From Pisaster brevispinus (taxonomy: Eukaryota; Echinodermata; Asteroidea; Forcipulatida; Asteriidae): a stretch of 64,000 bases of DNA. This document shows positions 12,601-24,800 of the stretch, one piece after another (the first letter of the stretch is position 1; each line of letters begins with the position of its first letter). The notes under the pieces were generated by a model, which saw nothing but the letters and a program-made list of their open reading frames with translations, made no database searches and had not been told where the DNA came from. The DNA lies in assembly GCA_023634235.1 (NCBI GenBank), contig JAMKCF010000077.1:124001-188000 (forward strand), in the 5' to 3' direction. Position numbers and translations under genes: made by a program.

Positions 12601-14011
12601 TTTAGCACCACTGTAAAGCCCGTCTCAAGGGCTCTCTCTACCGTGAGTTTGGGGTTGCTGACGACTCTGTAGGCGAGGCGAGCGGCCTGGATGTAAGCCC
12701 TACCCCTAACAGAAATTGACCCCCCCCCCAAAAAAAAAAAAAAACCGGCTGCGAGACAAGGTCGTGCGGACGGGGGTTATGGGAATAACTCCCGATCTAG
12801 GCATGCTAGAGAGTTGAATTTTTTACCTGAATCTTCCTAAGGTATCCCTGCATCCGGAAATTGGACTTTTACGGCCGTTGCGGGCAGGCTTCATACCGGA
12901 AAAGACCAGCAAACGGGGACGCTACAAAGGCCCCGCAAAACAGCTTCATCTCGAATTTGCTGTAAAAGATACAAACACAAAATAAGGATGGTCAAATCAC
13001 CCCCAAGGCAATATCGGATCTGCACAAGTTTAGCACCACTGTAAAGCCCGTCTCAAGGGCTCCCTCTACCGTGAGTTTGGGGTTGCTGACGACTCTGTAG
13101 GCGAGGCGAGCGACCTGGATGTTAGCCCTACCCCTAACAGAAATTGACCCCTCCCAAAAACCGGCTGCGAGACAAGGTCGTGCGGACCGGGGTAATGGCC
13201 CAATTTAACTGTGCGGTGAATTTGGGAATAACTCCCGATCTAGGCATGCTAGAGAGATGAAATTTTCGCCTGAATCTTCCTTAGGTATCCCCGCACCCGG
13301 AAATTGGACTTTTACGGCCAATGCGGGCAGGCTTTACACCGGAAAAGACCAGCAAACGGGGACGCTACAAAGGCCCCGCAAAACAGCTTCATCTCGAATT
13401 TGATGTAAAAGAGACAAACATAAAATAAGGATGGTCAAATCACCCCCAAGGCAATATCGGATCTGCACAAGTTTAGCACCACTGTAAAGCCCGTCTCAAG
13501 GGCTCTCTCTACCGTGAGTTTGGGGTTGCTGACGACTCTGTAGGCGAGGCGAGCGGCCTGGATGTAAGCCCTACCCCTAACAGAAATTGACCCCCCCCCC
13601 CAAAAAAAAAAAAACCGGCTGCGAGACAAGGTCGTGCGGACCGGGGTAATGGGAATAACTCCCGATCTAGGCATGCTAGAGAGATGAAATTTTCGCCTGA
13701 ATCTTCCTTAGGTATCCCCGCACCCGGAAATTGGACTTTTACGGCCAATGCGGGCAGGCTTTACACCGGAAAAGGCCAGCAAACGGGGACGCTACAAAGG
13801 CCCCGCAAAACAGCTTCATCTCGAATTTGATGTAAAAGAGACAAACATAAAATAAGGATGGTCAAATCACCCCCAAGGCAATATCGGATCTGCACAAGTT
13901 TAGCACCACTGTAAAGCCCGTCTCAAGGGCTCCCTCTACCGTGAGTTTGGGGTTGCTGACGACTCTGTAGGCGAGACGAGCGACCTGGATGTTAGCCCTA
14001 CCCCTAACAGA
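9674..14011. repeat. Array segment, monomers 23-32, mostly alternating
   Basis: Monomers: 9674 B, 10098 A, 10541 B, 10970 B, 11400 A (442 bp), 11842 B, 12271 A, 12714 B, 13142 A, 13585 B. The tracts in 10541, 10970 and 11842 are among the longest (units of 429-430 bp; A run about 20 in 11842). Monomer 12714 has several private changes near 12770-12840, including GAGTTGAAT. Monomer 13585 has a B head joined to an A body (GAAATTTTCGCC, CCCGCACCCGG), so it is a recombinant with its switch between the tract and the GAGATGA motif. Confidence 0.9.
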
Positions 14012-17000
14012 AATTGACCCCTCCCAAAAACCGGCTGCGAGACAAGGTCGTGCGGACCGGGGTAATGGCCCAATTTACATGTGCGGTGAATTTGGGAATA
14101 ACTCCCGATCTAGGCATGCTAGAGAGATGAAATTTTCGCCTGAATCTTCCTTAGGTATCCCCGCACCCGGAAATTGGACTTTTACGGCCAATGCGGGCAG
14201 GCTTTACACCGGAAAAGACCAGCAAACGGGGACGCTACAAAGGCCCCGCAAAACAGCTTCATCTCGAATTTGATGTAAAAGAGACAAACATAAAACAAGG
14301 ATGGTCAAATCACCCCCAAGGCAATATCGGACCTGCACAAGTTTAGCACCACTGTAAAGCCCGTCTCAAGGGCTCCCTCTACCGTGAGTTTGGGGTTGCT
14401 GACGACTCTGTAGACGAGACGAGCGACCTGGATGTTAGCCCTACCCCTAACAGAAATTGACCCCTCCCAAAAACCGGCTGCAAGACAAGGTCGTGCGGAC
14501 CGGGGTAATGGCCCAATTTAACTGTGCGGTGAATTTGGGAATAACTCCCGATCTAGGCATGCTAGATAGATGAATTTTTTACCTGAATCTTCCTTAGGTA
14601 TCCCTGCATCCGGAAATTGGACTTTTACGGCCGTTGCGGGCAGGCTTCACACCGGAAAAGACCAGCAAACGGGGACGCTACAAAGGCCCCGCAAAACAGC
14701 TTCATCTCGAATTTGCTGTAAAAGAGACAAACATAAAACAAGGATGGTCAAATCACCCCCAAGGCAATATCGGACCTGCACAAGTTTAGCACCATTGTAA
14801 AGCCCGTCTCAAGGGCTCCCTCTACCGTGAGTTTGGGGTTGCTGACGATACTGTAGGCGAGACGAGCGACCTGGATGTTAGCCCTACCCCTAACAGAAAT
14901 TGACCCCTCCCAAAAACCGGCTGCAAGACAAGGTCGTGCGGACCGGGGTAATGGCCCAATTTAACTGTGCGGTGAATTTGGGAATAACTCCCGATCTAGG
15001 CATGCTAGATAGATGAATTTTTTACCTGAATCTTCCTTAGGTATCCCCGCACCCGGAAATTGGACTTTTACGGCCAATGCGGGCAGGCTTTACACCGGAA
15101 AAGACCAGCAAACGGGGACGCTACAAAGGCCCCGCAAAACAGCTTCATCTCGAATTTGATGTAAAAGAGACAAACATAAAACAAGGATGGTCAAATCACC
15201 CCCAAGGCAATATCGGACCTGCACAAGTTTAGCACCACTGTAAAGCCCGTCTCAAGGGCTCCCTCTACCGTGAGTTTGGGGTTGCTGACGACTCTGTAGG
15301 CGAGACGAGCGACCTGGATGTTAGCCCTACCCCTAACAGAAATTGACCCCTCCCAAAAACCGGCTGCAAGACAAGGTCGTGCGGACCGGGGTAATGGCCC
15401 AATTTAACTGTGCGGTGAATTTGGGAATAACTCCCGATCTAGGCATGCTAGATAGATGAATTTTTTACCTGAATCTTCCTTAGGTATCCCTGCATCCGGA
15501 AATTGGACTTTTACGGCCGTTGCGGGCAGGCTTCACACCGGAAAAGACCAGCAAACGGGGACGCTACAAAGGCCCCGCAAAACAGCTTCATCTCGAATTT
15601 GCTGTAAAAGAGACAAACATAAAACAAGGATGGTCAAATCACCCCCAAGGCAATATCGGACCTGCACAAGTTTAGCACCATTGTAAAGCCCGTCTCAAGG
15701 GCTCCCTCTACCGTGAGTTTGGGGTTGCTGACGATACTGTAGGCGAGACGAGCGACCTGGATGTTAGCCCTACCCCTAACAGAAATTGACCCCTCCCAAA
15801 AACCGGCTGCAAGACAAGGTCGTGCGGACCGGGGTAATGGCCCAATTTAACTGTGCGGTGAATTTGGGAATAACTCCCGATCTAGGCATGCTAGATAGAT
15901 GAATTTTTTACCTGAATCTTCCTTAGGTATCCCTGCATCCGGAAATTGGACTTTTACGGCCGTTGCGGGCAGGCTTCACACCGGAAAAGACCAGCAAACG
16001 GGGACGCTACAAAGGCCCCGCAAAACAGCTTCATCTCGAATTTGCTGTAAAAGAGACAAACACAAAATAAGGATGGTCAAATCACCCCCAAGGCAATATC
16101 GGATCTGCACAAGTTTAGCATCACTGTAAAGCCCGTCTCAAGGGCTCCCTCTACCGTGAGTTTGGGGTTGCTGACGACTCTGTAGGCGAGGCGAGCGACC
16201 TGGATGTTAGCCCTACCCCTAACAGAAATTGACCCCTCCCAAAAACCGGCTGCGAGACAAGGTCGTGCGGACCGGGGTAATGGCCCAATTTAACTGTGAG
16301 GTGAATTTGGGAATAACTCCCGATCTAGGCATGCTAGAGAGATGAAATTTTCGCCTGAATCTTCCTTAGGTATCCCCGCACCCGGAAATTGGACTTTTAC
16401 GGCCAATGCCGGCAGGCTTTACACCGGAAAAGACCAGCAAACGGGGACGCTACAAAGGCCCCGCAAAACAGCTTCATCTCGAATTTGATGTAAAAGAGAC
16501 AAACATAAAATAAGGATGGTCAAATCACCCCCAAGGCAATATCGGATCTGCACAAGTTTAGCACCACTGTAAAGCCCGTCTCAAGGGCTCCCTCTACCGT
16601 GAGTTTGGGGTTGCTGACGACTCTGTAGGCGAGGCGAGCGACCTGGATGTTAGCCCTACCCCTAACAGAAATTGACCCCTCCCAAAAACCGGCTGCGAGA
16701 CAAGGTCGTGCGGACCGGGGTAATGGCCCAATTTAACTGTGCGGTGAATTTGGGAATAACTCCCGATCTAGGCATGCTAGAGAGATGAAATTTTCGCCTG
16801 AATCTTCCTTAGGTATCCCTGCATCCGGAAATTGGACTTTTACGGCCGTTGCGGGCAGGCTTCACACCGGAAAAGACCAGCAAACGGGGACGCTACAAAG
16901 GCCCCGCAAAACAGCTTCATCTCGAATTTGCTGTAAAAGAGACAAACACAAAATAAGGATGGTCAAATCACCCCCAAGGCAATATCGGATCTGCACAAGT

Positions 17001-17555
17001 TTAGCACCACTGTAAAGCCCGTCTCAAGGGCTCCCTCTACCGTGAGTTTGGGGTTGCTGACGACTCTGTAGGCGAGGCGAGCGACCTGGATGTTAGCCCT
17101 ACCCCTAACAGAAATTGACCCCTCCCAAAAACCGGCTGCGAGACAAGGTCGTGCGGACCGGGGTAATGGCCCAATTTAACTGTGCGGTGAATTTGGGAAT
17201 AACTCCCGATCTAGGCATGCTAGAGAGATGAAATTTTCGTCTGAATCTTCCTTAGGTATCCCCGCACCCGGAAATTGGACTTTTACGGCCAATGCGGGCA
17301 GGCTTTACACCGGAAAAGACCAGCAAACGGGGACGCTACAAAGGCCCCGCAAAACAGCTTCATCTCGAATTTGATGTAAAAGAGACAAACATAAAATAAG
17401 GATGGTCAAATTACCCCCAAGGCAATATCGGATCTGCACAAGTTTAGCACCACTATAAAGCCCGTCTCAAGGGCTCTCTCTACCGTGAGTTTGGGGTTGC
17501 TGACGACTCTGTAGGCGAGGCGAGCGGCCTGGATGTAAGCCCTACCCCTAACAGC
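14012..17555. repeat. Run of eight consecutive class A monomers
   Basis: Starts 14012, 14455, 14898, 15341, 15784, 16227, 16670 and 17113, each exactly 443 bp apart. Monomers 14455-15784 share CTGCAAGAC and GCTAGATAGATGA; AAAACAAGG and CGGACCTGCAC recur at the ends of 14012-15341. Within this stretch 14455-15340 and 15341-16226 form an 886 bp tandem duplication, proved by ACCATTGTAAAG (near 14791 and 15677) and GACGATACTG (near 14846 and 15732). Several of these A heads (14455, 15341, 15784, 16670) are joined to B bodies with CCTGCATCCGG and GCCGTTGCGGG, so the run arose with A/B recombination. It is the longest single-class run in the window. Confidence 0.92.
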
Positions 17556-18404
17556 AATTGACCCCCCCCCAAAAAAAAAAAAACCGGCTGCAAGACAAGG
17601 TCGTGCGGACCGGGGTAATGGGAATAACTCCCGGTCTAGGCATGCTAGAGAGATGAATGTTTACCTGAATCTTCCTTAGGTATCCCTGCATCCGGAAATT
17701 GGACTTTTACGGCCGTTGCGGGCAGGCTTCACACCGGAAAAGACCAGCAAACGGGGACGCTACAAAGGCCCCGCAAAACAGCTTCATCTCGAATTTGCTG
17801 TAAAAGAGACAAACACAAAATAAGGATGGTCAAATCACCCCCAAGGCAATATCGGATCTGCACAAGTTTAGCACCACTGTAAAGCCCGTCTCAAGGGCTC
17901 CCTCTACCGTGAGCTTGGGGTTGCTGACGACTCTGTAGGCGAGGCGAGCGGCCTGGATGTAAGCCCTAACCCTAACAGAAATTGACCCCCCCCAAAAAAA
18001 AAAAAAAACGGCTGCGAGACAAGGTCGTGCGGACCGGGGTAATGGGAATAACTCCCGATCTAGGCATGCTAGAGAGATGAATTTTTTACCTGAATCTTCC
18101 TTCGGTATCCCTGCATCCGGAAATTGGACTTTTACGGCCGTTGCGGGCAGGCTTCATACCGGAAAAGACCAGCAAACGGGGACGCTACAAAGGCCCCGCA
18201 AAACAGCTTCATCTCGAATTTGATGTAAAAGAGACAAACATAAAATAAGGATGGTCAAATCACCCCCAAGGCAATATCGGATCTGCACAAGTTTAGCACC
18301 ACTGTAAAGCCCGTCTCAAGGGCTCTCTCTACCGTGAGTTTAGGGTTGCTGACGACTCTGTAGGCGAGGCGAGCGGCCTGGATGTAAGCCCTACCCCTAA
18401 CAGA
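17556..18404. repeat. Two class B monomers, one of a dispersed variant family
   Basis: Monomers 17556 B and 17980 B. The first carries the private set CAGCAATTG, CTGCAAGAC, CCGGTCTAGG and GAATGTTTACC, and is preceded by CACTATAAAGC near 17452. The same set occurs at 32793 and, without the CACTATAAAG change, at 33660. Its end has the two telomere-like CCCTAA units. The second has CTTCGGTATCC, also seen at 3182, 3609 and 62309, and an A-like TTTGATG tail. Confidence 0.88.
17964..17976. other. Two telomere-like CCCTAA units at one monomer junction
   Basis: Every monomer ends with CCCTACCCCTAACAG, one substitution away from two CCCTAA units. In the monomer starting 17556 the substitution is absent and the end reads CCCTAACCCTAAC. 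This is probably a chance single-base change in a G/C-tract-rich junction, not an interstitial telomere: it is only two units long and occurs once in the window. Confidence 0.4.
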
Positions 18405-20145
18405 AATTGACCCCCCCCCAAAAAAAAAAAAAAAACCGGCTGCGAGACAAGGTCGTGCGGACCGGGGTAATGGGAATAACTCCCGATCTAGGCATGCTAG
18501 AGAGATGAATTTTTTACCTGAATCTTCCTTAGGTATCCCCGCACCCGGAAATTGGACTTTTACGGCCAATGCGGGCAGGCTTTACACCGGAAAAGACCAG
18601 CAAATGGGGACGCTACAAGGGCCCCGCAAAACAGCTTCATCTCGAATTTGATGTAAAAGAGACAAACATAAAATAAGGATGGTCAAATTACCCCCAAGGC
18701 AATATCGGATCTGCACAAGTTTAGCACCACTGTAAAGCCCGTCTCAAGGGCTCTCTCTACCGTGAGTTTGGGGTTGCTGACGACTCTGTAGGCGAGGCGA
18801 GCGGCCTGGATGTAAGCCCTACCCCTAACAGAATTTGACCCCCCCCCCCCCGAAAAAAAAAACCGGCTGCGAGACAAGGTCGTGCGGACCGGGGTAATGG
18901 AAATAACTCCCAATCTAGGCATGCTAGAGAGATGAATTTTTTACCTGAATCTTCCTTAGGTATCCCTGCATCCGGAAATTGGACTTTTACGGCCGTTGCG
19001 GGCAGGCTTCACACCGGAAAAGACCAGCAAACGGGGACGCTACAAAGGCCCCGCAAAACAGCTTCATCTCGAATTTGCTGTAAAAGAGACAAACACAAAA
19101 TAAGGATGGTCAAATCACCCCCAAGGCAATATCGGATCTGCACAAGTTTAGCACCACTGTAAAGCCCGTCTCAAGGGCTCCCTCTACCGTGAGTTTGGGG
19201 TTGATAACGACTCTGTAGGCGAGGCGAGCGACCTGGATGTTAGCCCTACCCCTAACAGAAATTGACCCCTCCCAAAAACCGGCTGCGAGACAAGGTCGTG
19301 CGGACCGGGGTAATGGCCCAATTTAACTGTGCGGTGAATTTGGGAATAACTCCCGATCTAGGCATGCTAGAGAGATGAAATTTTCGCCTGAATCTTCCTT
19401 AGGTATCCCCGCACCCGGAAATTGGACTTTTACGGCCAATGCGGGCAGGCTTTACACCGGAAAAGACCAGCAAACGGGGACGCTACAAAGGCCCCGCAAA
19501 ACAGCTTCATCTCGAATTTGATGTAAAAGAGACAAACATAAAATAAGGATAGTCAAATCACCCCCAAGGCAATATCGGATCTGCACAAGTTTAGCACCAC
19601 TGTAAAGCCCGTCTCAAGGGCTCCCTCTACCGTGAGTTTGGGGTTGCTGACGACTCTGTAGGCGAGGCGAGCGACCTGGATGTTAGCCCTACCCCTAACA
19701 GAAATTGACCCCTCCCAAAAACCGGCTGCGAGACAAGGTCGTGCGGACCGGGGTAATGGCCCAATTTAACTGTGCGGTGAATTTGGGAATAACTCCCGAT
19801 CTAGGCATGCTAGAGAGATGACATTTTCGCCTGAATCTTCCTTAAGTATCCCCGCACCCGGAAATTGGACTTTTACGGCCAATGCGGGCAGGCTTTACAC
19901 CGGAAAAGACCAGCAAACGGGGACGCTACAAAGGCCCCGCAAAACAGCTTCATCTCGAATTTGATGTAAAAGAGACAAACATAAAATAAGGATGGTCAAA
20001 TCACCCCCAAGGCAATATCGGATCTGCACAAGTTTAGCACCACTGTAAAGCCCGTCTCAAGGGCTCTCTCTACCGTGAGTTTGGGGTTGCTGACGACTCT
20101 GTAGGCGAGGCGAGCGGCCTGGATGTAAGCCCTACCCCTAACAGA
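18405..20145. repeat. BBAA tetramer, first copy of a ~1,740 bp tandem duplication
   Basis: Monomers: 18405 B, 18833 B, 19260 A, 19703 A. Private markers shared with the next copy are CAAATGGGGACG with CTACAAGGGCC (18603), AGAATTTGACC with a G at the C/A border (18833), ATGGAAATAACTCCCAATC (near 18898), GGTTGATAACG (19199), AAGGATAGTC (19547) and GATGACATTTTCG with CTTAAGTATCC (19818-19850). The offset is 1740 bp before and 1737 bp after the 18833/20573 tract, whose C run is shorter in the second copy. Confidence 0.93.
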
Positions 20146-21882
20146 AATTGACCCCCCCCCAAAAAAAAAAAAAAACCGGCTGCGAGACAAGGTCGTGCGG
20201 ACCGGGGTAATGGGAATAACTCCCGATCTAGGCATGCTAGAGAGATGAATTTTTTACCTGAATCTTCCTTAGGTATCCCTGCATCCGGAAATTGGACTTT
20301 TACGGCCAATGCGGGCAGGCTTTACACCGGAAAAGACCAGCAAATGGGGACGCTACAAGGGCCCCGCAAAACAGCTTCATCTCGAATTTGATGTAAAAGA
20401 GACAAACATAAAATAAGGATGGTCAAATTACCCCCAAGGCAATATCGGATCTGCACAAGTTTAGCACCACTGTAAAGCCCGTCTCAAGGGCTCTCTCTAC
20501 CGTGAGTTTGGGGTTGCTGACGACTCTGTAGGCGAGGCGAGCGGCCTGGATGTAAGCCCTACCCCTAACAGAATTTGACCCCCCCCCCGAAAAAAAAAAC
20601 CGGCTGCGAGACAAGGTCGTGCGGACCGGGGTAATGGAAATAACTCCCAATCTAGGCATGCTAGAGAGATGAATTTTTTACCTGAATCTTCCTTAGGTAT
20701 CCCTGCATCCGGAAATTGGACTTTTACGGCCGTTGCGGGCAGGCTTCACACCGGAAAAGACCAGCAAACGGGGACGCTACAAAGGCCCCGCAAAACAGCT
20801 TCATCTCGAATTTGCTGTAAAAGAGACAAACACAAAATAAGGATGGTCAAATCACCCCCAAGGCAATATCGGATCTGCACAAGTTTAGCACCACTGTAAA
20901 GCCCGTCTCAAGGGCTCCCTCTACCGTGAGTTTGGGGTTGATAACGACTCTGTAGGCGAGGCGAGCGACCTGGATGTTAGCCCTACCCCTAACAGAAATT
21001 GACCCCTCCCAAAAACCGGCTGCGAGACAAGGTCGTGCGGACCGGGGTAATGGCCCAATTTAACTGTGCGGTGAATTTGGGAATAACTCCCGATCTAGGC
21101 ATGCTAGAGAGATGAAATTTTCGCCTGAATCTTCCTTAGGTATCCCCGCACCCGGAAATTGGACTTTTACGGCCAATGCGGGCAGGCTTTACACCGGAAA
21201 AGACCAGCAAACGGGGACGCTACAAAGGCCCCGCAAAACAGCTTCATCTCGAATTTGATGTAAAAGAGACAAACATAAAATAAGGATAGTCAAATCACCC
21301 CCAAGGCAATATCGGATCTGCACAAGTTTAGCACCACTGTAAAGCCCGTCTCAAGGGCTCCCTCTACCGTGAGTTTGGGGTTGCTGACGACTCTGTAGGC
21401 GAGGCGAGCGACCTGGATGTTAGCCCTACCCCTAACAGAAATTGACCCCTCCCAAAAACCGGCTGCGAGACAAGGTCGTGCGGACCGGGGTAATGGCCCA
21501 ATTTAACTGTGCGGTGAATTTGGGAATAACTCCCGATCTAGGCATGCTAGAGAGATGACATTTTCGCCTGAATCTTCCTTAAGTATCCCCGCACCCGGAA
21601 ATTGGACTTTTACGGCCAATGCGGGCAGGCTTTACACCGGAAAAGACCAGCAAACGGGGACGCTACAAAGGCCCCGCAAAACAGCTTCATCTCGAATTTG
21701 ATGTAAAAGAGACAAACATAAAATAAGGATGGTCAAATCACCCCCAAGGCAATATCGGATCTGCACAAGTTTAGCACCACTGTAAAGCCCGTCTCAAGGG
21801 CTCTCTCTACCGTGAGTTTGGGGTTGCTGACGACTCTGTAGGCGAGGCGAGCGGCCTGGATGTAAGCCCTACCCCTAACAGA
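20146..21882. repeat. BBAA tetramer, second copy of the ~1,740 bp tandem duplication
   Basis: Monomers: 20146 B, 20573 B, 20997 A, 21440 A. It repeats the markers of the first copy at 20343, 20573, about 20635, 20936, 21284 and 21555-21590. The first monomers of the two copies differ in one patch: 18405 has CCCGCACCCGG, whereas 20146 has CCTGCATCCGG. Both then continue with A-type GCCAATGCGGG on a B head. A short conversion tract in one copy would explain this. Confidence 0.93.
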
Positions 21883-24800
21883 AATTGACCCCCCAAAAAA
21901 AAAAAAAAACCGGCTGCGAGACAAGGTCGTGCGGACCGGGGTAATGGGAATAACTCCCGATCTAGGCATGCTAGAGAGATGAATTTTTTACCTGAATCTT
22001 CCTGAGGTATCCCTGCATCCGGAAATTGGACTTTTACGGCCGTTGCGGGCAGGCTTCACACCCGAAAAGACCAGCAAACGGGGACGCTACAAAGGCCCCG
22101 CAAAACAGCTTCATCTCGAATTTGCTGTAAAAGAGACAAACACAAAATAAGGATGGTCAAATCACCCCCAAGGCAATATCGGATCTGCACAAGTTTAGCA
22201 CCACTGTAAAGCCCGTCTCAAGGGCTCCCTCTACCGTGAGTTTGGGGTTGCTGACGACTCTGTAGGCGAGGCGAGCGACCTGGATGTTAGCCCTACCCCT
22301 AACAGAAATTGACCCCTCCCAAAAACCGGCTGCGAGACAAGGTCGTGCGGACCGGGGTAATGGCCCAATTTAACTGTGCGGTGAATTTGGGAATAACTCC
22401 CGATCTAGGCATGCTAGAGAGATGAAATTTTCGCCTGAATCTTCCTTAGGTATCCCCGCACCCGGAAATTGGACTTTTACGGCCAATGCGGGCAGGCTTT
22501 ACACCGGAAAAGACCAGCAAACGGGGACGCTACAAAGGCCCCGCAAAACAGCTTCATCTCGAATTTGATGTAAAAGAGACAAACATAAAATAAGGATGGT
22601 CAAATCACCCCCAAGGCAATATCGGATCTGCACAAGTTTAGCACCACTGTAAAGCCCGTCTCAAGGGCTCTCTCTACCGTGAGTTTGGGGTTGCTGACGA
22701 TTCTGTAGGCGAGGCGAGTGGCCTGGATGTAAGCCCTACCCCTAACAGAAATTGACCCCCCCCCAAAAAAAAAAAAAAAACCGGCTGCGAGACAAGGTCG
22801 TGCGGACCGGGGTAATGGGAATAACTCCCGATCTAGGCATGCTAGAGAGATGAAATTTTCGCCTGAATCTTCCTTAGGTATCCCCGCACCCGGAAATTGG
22901 ACTTTTACGGCCAATGCGGGCAGGCTTTACACCGGAAAAGACCAGCAAACGGGGACGCTACAAAGGCCCCGCAAAACAGCTTCATCTCGAATTTGATGTA
23001 AAAGAGACAAACACAAAATAAGGATGGTCAAAACACCCCCAAGGCAATATCGGATCTGCACAAGTTTAGCACCACTGTAAAGCCCGTCTCAAGGGCTCCC
23101 TCTACCGTGAGTTTGGGGTTGCTGACGACTCTGTAGGCGAGGCGAGCGACCTGGATGTTAGCCCTACCCCTAACAGAAATTGACCCCTCCCAAAAACCGG
23201 CTGCGAGACAAGGTCGTGCGGACCGGGGTAATGGCCCAATTTAACTGTGCGGTGAATTTGGGAATAACTCCCGATCTAGGCATGCTAGAGAGATGAAATT
23301 TTCGCCTGAATCTTCCTTAGGTATCCCCGCACCCGGAAATTGGACTTTTACGGCCAATGCGGGCAGGCTTTACACCGGAAAAGACCAGCAAACGGGGACG
23401 CTACAAAGGCCCCGCAAAACAGCTTCATCTCGAATTTGATGTAAAAGAGACAAACATAAAATAAGGATGGTCAAATCACCCCCAAGGCAATATCGGATCT
23501 GCACAAGTTTAGCACCACTGTAAAGCCCGTCTCAAGGGCTCTCTCTACCGTGAGTTTGGGATTGCTGACGACTCTGTAGGCGAGGCGAGCGGCCTGGATG
23601 TAAGCCCTACCCCTAACAGAAATTGACCCCCCCCAAAAAAAAAAAAAACCGGCTGCGAGACAAGGTCGTGCGGACCGGGGTAATGGGAATAACTCCCGAT
23701 CTAGGCATGCTAGAGAGATGAAATTTTTACCTGAATCTTCCTTAGGTATCCCTGCATCCGGAAATTGGACTTTTACGGCCGTTGCGGGCAGGCTTCACAC
23801 CGGAAAAGACCAGCAAACGGGGACGCTACAAAGGCCCCGCAAAACAGCTTCATCTCGAATTTGCTGTAAAAGAGACAAACACAAAATAAGGATGGTCAAA
23901 TCACCCACAAGACAATATCAGATCTGCACAAGTTTAGCACCACTGTAAAGCCCGTCTCAAGGGCTCCCTCTACCGTGAGTTTGGGGTTGCTGACGACTCT
24001 GTAGGCGAGGCGAGCGACCTGGATGTTAGCCCTACCCCTAACAGAAATTGACCCCTCCCAAAAACCGGCTGCGAGACAAGGTCGTGCGGACCGGGGTAAT
24101 GGCCCAATTTAACTGTGCGGTGAATTTGGGAATAACTCCCGATCTAGGCATGCTAGAGAGATGAAATTTTCGCCTGAATCTTCCTTAGGTATCCCCGCAC
24201 CCGGAAATTGGACTTTTACGGCCAATGCGGGCAGGCTTTACACCGGAAAAGACCAGCAAACGGGGACGCTACAAAGGCCCCGCAAAACAGCTTCATCTCG
24301 AATTTGATGTAAAAGAGACAAACATAAAATAAGGATGGTCAAATCACCCCCAAGGCAATATCGGATCTGCACAAGTTTAGCACCACTGTAAAGCCCGTCT
24401 CAAGGGCTCCCTCTACCGTGAGTTTGGGGTTGCTGACGACTCTGTAGGCGAGGCGAGCGACCTGGATGTTAGCCCTACCCCTAACAGAAATTGACCCCTC
24501 CCAAAAACCGGCTGCGAGACAAGGTCGTGCGGACCGGGGTAATGGCCCAATTTAACTGTGCGGTGAATTTGGAAACAACTCCCGATCTAGGCATGCTAGA
24601 GAGATGAAATTTTCGCCTGAATCTTCCTTAGGTATCCCCGCACCCGGAAATTGGACTTTTACGGCCAATGCGGGCAGGCTTTACACCGGAAAAGACCAGC
24701 AAACGGGGACGCTACAAAGGCCCCGCAAAACAGCTTCATCTCGAATTTGATGTAAAAGAGACAAACATAAAATAAGGATGGTCAAATCACCCCCAAGGCA

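Noticed and set aside
17964..17976. Interstitial telomere or chromosome fusion point
   Set aside because: Only two CCCTAA units in a single copy; every other junction has the one-base different form.
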